NCBI RefSeq assembly: GCF_002278075.1
Contig: NZ_CP022989.1
Span: forward strand, 310,001 to 374,000
From: Paraburkholderia aromaticivorans
Lineage (GTDB): Bacteria; Pseudomonadota; Gammaproteobacteria; Burkholderiales; Burkholderiaceae
DNA: 64,000 nucleotides
Reading direction: 5' to 3'
In this document: piece by piece, positions 54,333 to 61,689 of the stretch
Layout of the letters: each line of letters opens with the position of its first letter
How positions within the stretch are numbered: the stretch's first letter is position 1
The notes under the pieces: generated by a model
What the model saw: the letters and a program-made list of their open reading frames with translations, nothing else
Told to the model about the DNA's origin: nothing
Database searches by the model: none
Position numbers and translations under genes: made by a program

Positions 54333-55481
54333 ATGAAGCCTGCCTTGAAGTCGACGCCCGCGTTGCGCATTACACTCGTCTGTAACACCGCCTGGGCAAT
54401 CTATACGTACCGGCAAGGTCTGATCCGCATGCTGGTCGGACGCGGCGTCGACGTGACGGTGCTTGCGCCGCGCGACCGCACGTTCGAACTGCTCGCCGCG
54501 ATGGGCTGCCGCTGCATCGAATTGCCGGTGGCGTCCAAAGGCACCAATCCGCGCGACGACCTGCGCACGTTGTGCGCGCTCTACCGGCAGTACCGGACGA
54601 TCCGCCCGCACGTGGTGTTCCATTACACGATCAAGCCGAATATCTACGGATCGATCGCCGCGAAGCTGGCGGGCGTGCAATCGGTTGCGGTCACAACCGG
54701 ATTGGGCTACGTGTTCATCCAGCACAGCCGCGCGGCTCAGGTGGCCAAGAAACTGTATCGTTTCGCGTTCCGTTTCCCGCGCGAAATATGGTTTTTGAAT
54801 CGCGACGATCAGTCTGCATTTGTCGAACAGAATTTGTTGGTGCATCCTGAGCGCGCGAGGTTGATGCACGGTGAAGGCGTGGACCTCGCGCAGTTCGCCT
54901 TCACGCCGTTGCCCGAGCGGGCGGATTACCGCTTCGTGCTGATCGGGCGGCTGTTGTGGGACAAAGGCGTGGGCGAATACGTCGAGGCCGCGCGGCGTGT
55001 GCGTGAACGTTATCCGCACGCCCGGTTCCAACTGCTCGGTCCGGTGGGCGTCGACAACCCCAGCGCGATCACGCGCGCGGAGGTGGCGGCGTGGGAGCGA
55101 GAAGGCACAATCGAGTATCTTGGGGAGGCGCACGACGTGCGGCCTTTCATCGCCGAAGCGGATTGTGTCGTCCTGCCGTCGTATCGCGAAGGCGTGCCGC
55201 GCACGCTGATGGAAGCCTCGGCAATGGGACGGCCCATTGTCACGACCGACGTGCCGGGTTGCCGCGAAGTGGTGGCGGACGGCGTCAACGGATTGCTGTG
55301 CGAGGCGCGCAATGCAGAAAGCCTCGCGGCCACGCTGGCGCGCATGCTCGACATGAGCGGCGCCGAGCGCCGGGCCATGGCAGAACGCGGCCGGCAGAAA
55401 GTCGCGGAAGAATTCGACGAGCGCGTGGTCGTCGAAACGTATAAGGACCTGGTGCAAAAAATGACGGGCGTTTTACTTTAA
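54333..55481 (+). CDS. Family 4 (GT-B) glycosyltransferase
   Basis: A 382-aa GT-B enzyme resembling WbpL-adjacent/N-acetylgalactosaminyl- or fucosyl-type transferases. The N-terminal domain shows TIKPNIYGSIAAKLAG. The C-terminal donor-binding region is LPSYREGVPRTLMEASAMGR with the E-x7-E pair, followed by PIVTTDVPGCREVV. It is third in the glycan operon, 12 bp ahead of galE. Sugar specificity is unknown. Confidence 0.9.
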   Translation: MKPALKSTPALRITLVCNTAWAIYTYRQGLIRMLVGRGVDVTVLAPRDRTFELLAAMGCRCIELPVASKGTNPRDDLRTLCALYRQYRTIRPHVVFHYTIKPNIYGSIAAKLAGVQSVAVTTGLGYVFIQHSRAAQVAKKLYRFAFRFPREIWFLNRDDQSAFVEQNLLVHPERARLMHGEGVDLAQFAFTPLPERADYRFVLIGRLLWDKGVGEYVEAARRVRERYPHARFQLLGPVGVDNPSAITRAEVAAWEREGTIEYLGEAHDVRPFIAEADCVVLPSYREGVPRTLMEASAMGRPIVTTDVPGCREVVADGVNGLLCEARNAESLAATLARMLDMSGAERRAMAERGRQKVAEEFDERVVVETYKDLVQKMTGVLL

Positions 55482-55493
55482 CGGAGCAACAGC

Positions 55494-56516
55494 ATGACCA
55501 CGAAGGGCACGATTCTGGTAACGGGCGGCGCGGGCTTTATCGGCTCGCACACCTGTGTCGAACTGCTGAACGGCGGTTACGACGTCGTGGTAATCGACAA
55601 TCTCGTGAACAGCAACCGCGAGTCGCTGCGGCGCGTAGAAAAAATCACCGGCAAGGCGGTGAACTTTTATGAGGCCGACGCCCGCGACACAGCGGCGCTC
55701 AACCGTATTTTCGACGCTCATCCGATCACGGGCGCGATCCACTTTGCCGCGCTGAAGGCGGTGGGCGAGTCGGTGGCCAAACCGATCGAGTACTACAGCA
55801 ACAACGTCGGCAGCCTGCTGAGCCTGCTCGGCGTGATGCGCGAGCGGAACGTCAAGCAGTTCGTGTTCAGTTCGTCGGCGACCGTGTACGGCGTGCCGAA
55901 GAGCTCGCCGATCGACGAATCGTTCCCGCTGTCGGCCACCAATCCGTATGGCCAGTCGAAGCTGATCGCCGAGCAGGTGCTGCGCGATCTGGAAGTGGCC
56001 GATCCGTCGTGGCGCATTGCCACGCTGCGCTACTTCAATCCGGTCGGCGCGCACGAGAGCGGCCTGATCGGTGAAGATCCCGCCGGCATTCCCAATAACC
56101 TGATGCCGTATGTCGCGCAGGTCGCGGTCGGCAAGCTCGAGAAGCTGAGCGTGTTCGGCGGCGATTACGACACGCCGGACGGCACCGGCGTGCGCGACTA
56201 TATCCACGTCGTCGATCTGGCGCGTGGTCATCTGGCCGCGCTCGACGCGCTGGTCAGGCGCGACGCGAGCTTCGTGGTGAACCTCGGCACGGGCCAGGGC
56301 TATAGCGTGATCGACGTGGTCAAGGCCTTCGAGAAAGCCGCCGGCCGGCCGGTGCCCTACGAGATCGTGGCGCGCCGCCCGGGGGATGTCGCCTCGTGTT
56401 TTGCCGACCCGGCCGCCGCCGAGAAGATCATCGGCTGGCGCGCGCAGTTCGGTATCGAGCGGATGTGCGCGGATCACTGGCGCTGGCAGTCCACCAATCC
56501 GCAAGGCTTCGCGTGA
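55494..56516 (+). CDS. galE: UDP-glucose 4-epimerase
   Basis: A 340-aa extended short-chain dehydrogenase interconverting UDP-glucose and UDP-galactose (or the GlcNAc/GalNAc pair). NAD motif GGAGFIG at 11-17, catalytic Y152-x3-K156 (NPYGQSK), SSSATVYG at 126-133 and YFNPVGAHESGLIGEDP are all standard. It probably supplies Gal or GalNAc to the glycosyltransferases just upstream. Confidence 0.95.
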   Translation: MTTKGTILVTGGAGFIGSHTCVELLNGGYDVVVIDNLVNSNRESLRRVEKITGKAVNFYEADARDTAALNRIFDAHPITGAIHFAALKAVGESVAKPIEYYSNNVGSLLSLLGVMRERNVKQFVFSSSATVYGVPKSSPIDESFPLSATNPYGQSKLIAEQVLRDLEVADPSWRIATLRYFNPVGAHESGLIGEDPAGIPNNLMPYVAQVAVGKLEKLSVFGGDYDTPDGTGVRDYIHVVDLARGHLAALDALVRRDASFVVNLGTGQGYSVIDVVKAFEKAAGRPVPYEIVARRPGDVASCFADPAAAEKIIGWRAQFGIERMCADHWRWQSTNPQGFA

Positions 56517-56534
56517 GTGAAGTGAAGTGAAAGT

Positions 56535-56583
56535 CGACGGCGGCACGAAGGCGTCGCCAGGCAGGAACGCCGCCGCCGTCGAT
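56535..56583 (+). terminator. Long inverted repeat after galE
   Basis: TCGACGGCGGC and GCCGCCGTCGA form a perfect 11-bp stem with a 27-nt loop, 18 nt past the galE stop. No T-run follows. It plausibly separates the glycan operon from the amino-acid transporter. Confidence 0.45.
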
Positions 56584-56746
56584 TGAGGGATTGCACCAAG
56601 CGGGTAATTCCGAATATTACTAACCCTTTACAGTTTCCTATACTGGCTCACCGTCAGACGGTCAGGCTTCCTAAGAACGTTCGAATCGGCGTGCACGGGC
56701 CCGCATCGAGGCGTCGTGCAAAAAAAGACATGCTACGGAGACAGTC

Positions 56747-57964
56747 ATGCGAATTCGCTTGAAGAGCGTAGTGGGCGCGCTCGCGCTTTGTGCCCTCACC
56801 AATCTCAGCTACGCGGCGGATCCGATCAAGATCGGCGTCGATGGACCGTTCACCGGTGGCTCGTCGTCGATGGGCGTGAGCATGCGCGACGGCGTGCGCC
56901 TCGCCACCGCCGAGATCAACAAAGCCGGCGGCGTGCTGGGCCGCCAGCTCGTGCTGGTGGAACGCGACGACGAAGCGAAAAACGAACGCGGCGTGCAGAT
57001 CGCGCAAGAGCTGATCAACAAGGAAAAAGTCGTGGCGGTGGTCGGTTACATCAACACCGGCGTCGCGCTCGCCTCGCAGCGCTTCTTCCAGGAAGCGAAG
57101 ATTCCCGTCTTCAACAACGTCGCGACGGGTAGCATCGTGACGAAGCAGTTCACCGACCAGCCGGACAATTACGTCTTCCGCAATGCCGCCGCGGACCGCA
57201 TCCAGGCGCCGATGATCGTCGAAGAGGCGGTAACGAAGCGCGGATTCAAGAAGGTCGCGATTCTCGCCGACTCGACCAACTACGGTCAGCTCGGCCGCGA
57301 AGATCTGGAAAAGGCGCTCGCCGCCAAGGGCGTGAAACCCGTCGCCGTCGAGAAATTCAATATCAAGGACGTCGACATGACCGCGCAGCTGCTCAAGGCC
57401 AAAGAGGCCGGGGCCGAAGCGGTGCTGACGTACGGCATCGGACCGGAACTCGCGCAGATTGCCAACGGCATGGCCAAGCTCGGCTGGAAAGTGCCGCTGA
57501 TCGGCAGCTGGACACTCTCGATGGCGAACTACATCGACAACGCGAGCACCAACGGCGAAGGCGCGCGCATGCCGCAGACCTTCATTCAGGAAGCGAACAC
57601 GCCTAAGCGCAAAGCCTTCATCGACGCGTACCTGAAGGAATTCAAGCCGAAGAACAATCGCATCGACTCGCCGGTTTCCGCCGCGCAAGGTTACGACTCG
57701 GTCTATCTGCTGGCCGCCGCGATTACGCAAGCCGGCTCGACCGAGGGTCCGAAAGTGCGCGCCGCGCTCGAAAACCTCAATACCAAGGTGGAAGGCGTCG
57801 TGATGGTCTACGACAAGCCGTTCACCCACGACGACCATGAAGCGATCAGCCCGAACGTGCCGGTGGTCGGCGAGGTCAAGGGCGGCCGCGTGGTGTACGC
57901 GTACGAAGCGGACCGCAAAGGCGGCAGCCAGTTGCGCACCAAGCAGGCAAGCGCCACGAATTGA
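56747..57964 (+). CDS. livK: Branched-chain amino acid-type ABC transporter substrate-binding protein
   Basis: A 405-aa periplasmic type I binding protein. The signal peptide is about 1-23 (VVGALALCALTNLSYA), the mature start is DPIKIGVDGPFTGGSSSMGV, with GGVLGRQLVLVERDDEAKNE and VVGYINTG typical of the Leu/Ile/Val family. GGAGA precedes the ATG. It heads the complete transporter operon and is followed by an intercistronic hairpin. The exact ligand may be another amide or amino acid. Confidence 0.92.
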   Translation: MRIRLKSVVGALALCALTNLSYAADPIKIGVDGPFTGGSSSMGVSMRDGVRLATAEINKAGGVLGRQLVLVERDDEAKNERGVQIAQELINKEKVVAVVGYINTGVALASQRFFQEAKIPVFNNVATGSIVTKQFTDQPDNYVFRNAAADRIQAPMIVEEAVTKRGFKKVAILADSTNYGQLGREDLEKALAAKGVKPVAVEKFNIKDVDMTAQLLKAKEAGAEAVLTYGIGPELAQIANGMAKLGWKVPLIGSWTLSMANYIDNASTNGEGARMPQTFIQEANTPKRKAFIDAYLKEFKPKNNRIDSPVSAAQGYDSVYLLAAAITQAGSTEGPKVRAALENLNTKVEGVVMVYDKPFTHDDHEAISPNVPVVGEVKGGRVVYAYEADRKGGSQLRTKQASATN

Positions 57965-57994
57965 GCGTGACATAAACGCATCAGCTTGCCACGG

Positions 57995-58024
57995 AGCCGC
58001 ACCCGTCTGAAGGCGGGCGCGGCT
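57995..58024 (+). terminator. Intercistronic hairpin between the binding-protein and permease genes
   Basis: AGCCGCACCCG and CGGGCGCGGCT form an 11-bp stem with one mismatch and an 8-nt loop, followed by TTGCTT. It probably attenuates or stabilises so that binding protein exceeds membrane subunits. Confidence 0.6.
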
Positions 58025-58060
58025 TTGCTTCATATCCGGTGAATTCCAGGGCGCTCGACG

Positions 58061-58936
58061 ATGGCCATCCTTCTGCAGCTCATCTATAGCGGCATTGCGC
58101 TCGGCATGATCTATGCCGTGATCGCATTCGGTTATCAACTCACGTTCGCCACCTCCGGCACGCTGAACTTTGGCCAGGGCGACGCACTGATGCTCGGCGC
58201 GCTGGTCGGCCTCACGCTCGTCACGCTCGGTGTCAATTACTGGCTGATGATTCCGCTCGTCTGCGGGTTCGGTCTGCTGCAAGGCGCGTTCGTCGAACGG
58301 ATCGGGGTGCGGCCCGCGATCAAGATCAAATCCGAGTTCGGCTGGATCATGTCGACGATCGCGCTCGGCATTATCTTCAAGAACGTCGCCGAGAACGTCT
58401 GGGGCCGCGACGATCTGCGCTTCCCTTCCCCGCTACCGGAAGCGCCGCTGAAAATATTCGGCGCCAACGTGCTGCCGATGGAATTACTGGTGGTCGGCGG
58501 CGCGCTCGTCATGATGCTGGCGGTCGAGTTCTTCAATCGCAAGACGATCTTCGGCAAAGCGGTGGTGGCTACCGCGAACGATCGGGACGCCGCGGCGCTG
58601 ATGGGCATCAACACCGGCCTCGTGATCACGTTTTCGTACGCGCTGTCTTCGCTGACCGCGGCCTTTGCGGGCGTGCTGATCGCGCCGCTCACGCTCACCG
58701 GCGCGACGATGGGCGCCGTGCTCGGGCTCAAGGCGTTCGCGGTGGCGATCATCGGCGGACTGTCGAGCGGACTGGGTATCGTGGTGGGCGGCGTCATTCT
58801 CGGCATTGCCGAGACGACGACCGGCTTCTATCTCTCCACCGGCTACAAGGACGTACCTGGGCTCGTGCTGCTGCTGATCGTGCTCGCGTTGAAACCTGCC
58901 GGCCTGTTCGGCAAGACCTCGATCAAGAAAGTGTGA
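58061..58936 (+). CDS. livH: Branched-chain amino acid ABC transporter permease LivH
   Basis: A 291-aa permease with about 8 helices. IALGMIYAVIAFGYQLTFAT, GTLNFGQGDALMLGAL, the cytoplasmic loop VVATANDRDAAALMGINTG and GLKAFAVAIIGGLSSGLG are LivH signatures. Its stop overlaps a GTG of the downstream frame. Confidence 0.94.
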   Translation: MAILLQLIYSGIALGMIYAVIAFGYQLTFATSGTLNFGQGDALMLGALVGLTLVTLGVNYWLMIPLVCGFGLLQGAFVERIGVRPAIKIKSEFGWIMSTIALGIIFKNVAENVWGRDDLRFPSPLPEAPLKIFGANVLPMELLVVGGALVMMLAVEFFNRKTIFGKAVVATANDRDAAALMGINTGLVITFSYALSSLTAAFAGVLIAPLTLTGATMGAVLGLKAFAVAIIGGLSSGLGIVVGGVILGIAETTTGFYLSTGYKDVPGLVLLLIVLALKPAGLFGKTSIKKV

Positions 58937-58944
58937 GGGCCGTC

Positions 58945-60885
58945 GTGAATCCGAAGAAGCTCATTGCGTCCGCACTGGCGCTGATCGCGCTCGCGGTGTT
59001 TCCCGTGCTGTCGGGGAATCCGTATTACATCCACCTGCTCGAGACGATCATGATCTACGCGATCCTGCTCTTCGGTCTCGACATCGTGGTCGGTTACACC
59101 GGGCAGGTGTCGCTCGGCCATGCCGGCCTGTTCGGCGTAGGCGCTTACACGGCCGGCGTGCTGTTCTTCAAGCTCGGCATGCCGTTTTTCGTCACCGCGC
59201 CGCTGGCGATTCTGGTCACCGCGGGCTTCGGCGCGATTCTCGCGCTGCCGGCGCTGCGCGTGTCCGGCCCCTACCTCGCGATGGTGACGCTCGCGTTCGG
59301 CACGATCATCCAGATTCTCATCAATGAGATGGATTTTCTGACCAATGGGCCGATGGGCGTGAAGATTCCCAAACCTTCATTCGGCGGCCGGCCGATGAAC
59401 GAGGTCGAGTATTACTGGCTCGTCGCGGCGCTGCTGGCGGCCTCGCTGATCGTCGTGCACCGCGTGCTCAAATCGCATCTGGGCCGCGCGTTCGAGGCGC
59501 TGCGCGACAGCCCGATCGCGTCGGACTGCATGGGCGTGTCGGTGTATCGCTACAAGGTCTATGCATTCGTGATCAGCGCGGGATTTGCCGGGCTGGCAGG
59601 CTGCCTGTATTCGTATTCGGAACAGTACATCTCGCCGAACACCTATAACTTCGAACTGACCATTCTGTTCCTGCTCGCCATCATCATGGGCGGGCGTAAA
59701 ACCCGCACCGGGGCGCTGCTCGGCTCGGCGATCATCGTGCTGCTGCCTAAGCTGCTCGACGACATCGACATGTTCCGCACGGTCGCCTCGGTGCTGGCGG
59801 CCGTCGTCGTGATCGGCGCGGGCGTGGCGCTGGCGCGCAAGGCGTCCACGCCGCGCAAGGTCGCGATTCCCGTTCTGGGCACCGTGGGTCTTGCCGCGTT
59901 TTCCTACCGGATCGATATGCTCGCCGACTGGCGGCTCACCATATTCGGCTTGATGATCCTGCTCGTCGTGTACTACCTGCAGGATGGCGTGGTCGGCTTC
60001 GTGCGCAAGATCGTGATGCACGGCCGGGTTCGCACGATCACCGTGGACACGACCAAACCGGCCACGATCGGCGCCGATGCGATTCAGGCCGTGCACGCCG
60101 GGGGCACGGAGGACATTCTGGAACTGCGCGGCATCCTGATGCAGTTCAGCGGCTTGAAGGCGCTGAACAATGTCGATCTGACCGTGCAGCGCGGCACGAT
60201 TCACGGACTGATCGGGCCGAACGGCTCCGGCAAGAGCACGATGATGAACGTGCTGACCGGCATCTATGTGCCGACCGGGGGCACGCTGGCTTATCGCGGC
60301 GCATCGCTCGCGGGGAAGACCTCTTCGCAGATCGCGCTGTCCGGCATTGCGCGCACGTTCCAGAACGTGCAGTTGTTCGGCGAAATGACCGCACTCGAAA
60401 ATGTGCTGGTCGGCCTGCACCACACGTTCAAGGCGAATCTCGCGGATGTCGGACTCATGTCGCCGCGCTACCGGCGCGAGGAACGCGCGGCCCGCGAGCG
60501 CGCGTTCGGCATGCTCCGTTTTGTCGGCCTGGAAAATGTCGCGGCCGAAGAAGCGCGCAACCTGCCGTACGGCAAACAGCGGCTGCTCGAAATCGCGCGC
60601 GCGCTTGCGCTCGATCCGCAACTGCTGCTCCTCGACGAACCCGCCGCCGGACTCACCGCGCCCGATATCAAGGAACTGGTCGCGATCATTCGCAAGGTGC
60701 GCGATCACGGCATTACCCTCGTGCTGATCGAACATCACATGGACGTGGTGATGAGCGTGTGCGACCGCGTCTCGGTGCTCGACTTCGGGCAGAAGATTGC
60801 AGAAGGCAAGCCCGCCGATATTCAGTCAAACGAAAAAGTCATTGAAGCCTATCTCGGCGGCCAGCCTGCCGGTCAAGCGGCGTAA
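58945..60885 (+). CDS. Fused LivM permease - LivG ATPase
   Basis: A single 646-aa protein joins a LivM-type permease to a LivG-type ATPase. The permease is residues about 1-345 and includes VVGYTGQVSLGHAGLFGVGAY and RALRDSP-like EALRDSPIASDCMGV. A linker of about 40 residues follows. The ATPase is about 385-640, with Walker A GPNGSGKST at about 424-432, the LivG signature-like NLPYGKQRLLEIARAL and Walker B LLLLDEPAAGL. I prefer the GTG at 58,945, which has AGGG upstream; a GTG at 58,933 overlapping the livH stop is the alternative. The fusion fixes ATPase-permease stoichiometry. Confidence 0.92.
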   Translation: MNPKKLIASALALIALAVFPVLSGNPYYIHLLETIMIYAILLFGLDIVVGYTGQVSLGHAGLFGVGAYTAGVLFFKLGMPFFVTAPLAILVTAGFGAILALPALRVSGPYLAMVTLAFGTIIQILINEMDFLTNGPMGVKIPKPSFGGRPMNEVEYYWLVAALLAASLIVVHRVLKSHLGRAFEALRDSPIASDCMGVSVYRYKVYAFVISAGFAGLAGCLYSYSEQYISPNTYNFELTILFLLAIIMGGRKTRTGALLGSAIIVLLPKLLDDIDMFRTVASVLAAVVVIGAGVALARKASTPRKVAIPVLGTVGLAAFSYRIDMLADWRLTIFGLMILLVVYYLQDGVVGFVRKIVMHGRVRTITVDTTKPATIGADAIQAVHAGGTEDILELRGILMQFSGLKALNNVDLTVQRGTIHGLIGPNGSGKSTMMNVLTGIYVPTGGTLAYRGASLAGKTSSQIALSGIARTFQNVQLFGEMTALENVLVGLHHTFKANLADVGLMSPRYRREERAARERAFGMLRFVGLENVAAEEARNLPYGKQRLLEIARALALDPQLLLLDEPAAGLTAPDIKELVAIIRKVRDHGITLVLIEHHMDVVMSVCDRVSVLDFGQKIAEGKPADIQSNEKVIEAYLGGQPAGQAA

Positions 60886-60913
60886 GTCCGCGGACGCCCC
60901 CACAGGAACAGAC

Positions 60914-61648
60914 ATGTTATCGATCAGAAATCTGCATGCGGGCTACGGCAAGGTCAAAGTGCTGCACGGCATTTCGATCGATGTGCCGAAGGCGTCGGTC
61001 GTCACGCTGATCGGCTCGAACGGCGCGGGTAAAACGACGACGATGCGTGCGATCTCCGGCATGATCCGGCCGAGTGCCGGCGAGATCACGATGGGCGTCG
61101 GCGCAAACGCGAGGCGTATCGACGCGCTCGAGTCGCACCGCATCGCGCGGCTCGGAGTCGCGCATTCGCCGGAAGGCCGGCGCGTATTCCCGACAATGAG
61201 CGTGACCGACAACCTGATGCTCGGCGCCTTTCCACGCCTGACTTCAGCGCGGCCGCGCGGCGACGTGAAGGCCGACCTGGAGCGCGCCATCGAAATGTTT
61301 CCGCGGCTCAAGGAGCGGCGCCATCAACTGGCCGGCACGCTCTCCGGCGGCGAGCAGCAGATGCTGGCCATGGCGCGCGCGATCATGATGAACCCGGAAC
61401 TGGTCTTGCTCGACGAACCGTCGATGGGGCTCGCGCCCATTCTAGTCGAAGAGGTGTTCCGGATCATTGGGAATCTGAAAAGCCAGGGCGTCACCATGTT
61501 GCTGGTCGAACAGTTCGCCGCGGCCGCGCTCAATGTGGCCGATTATGGCTATGTGCTGGAGAACGGCAGGATCGCGGCGCATGGGCCCGCGGCGGAGTTG
61601 CGCAACGATCCTTCGGTGAAGGCGGCGTATCTAGGCGCGAGTCACTGA
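60914..61648 (+). CDS. livF: Branched-chain amino acid ABC transporter ATPase LivF
   Basis: A 244-aa ATPase with Walker A GSNGAGKTT at 34-42, signature LSGGEQQMLAMARAIM and Walker B LVLLDEPSMGLAPI. I start it at ATG 60,914 after CAGGAA; the frame is open to 60,797 within the previous gene. It completes the transporter and converges with the partial gene at the window edge. Confidence 0.94.
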   Translation: MLSIRNLHAGYGKVKVLHGISIDVPKASVVTLIGSNGAGKTTTMRAISGMIRPSAGEITMGVGANARRIDALESHRIARLGVAHSPEGRRVFPTMSVTDNLMLGAFPRLTSARPRGDVKADLERAIEMFPRLKERRHQLAGTLSGGEQQMLAMARAIMMNPELVLLDEPSMGLAPILVEEVFRIIGNLKSQGVTMLLVEQFAAAALNVADYGYVLENGRIAAHGPAAELRNDPSVKAAYLGASH

Positions 61649-61689
61649 GGCACGCGCGGATTCGGTGCATAGCGCGTTCATCGAGGTCA

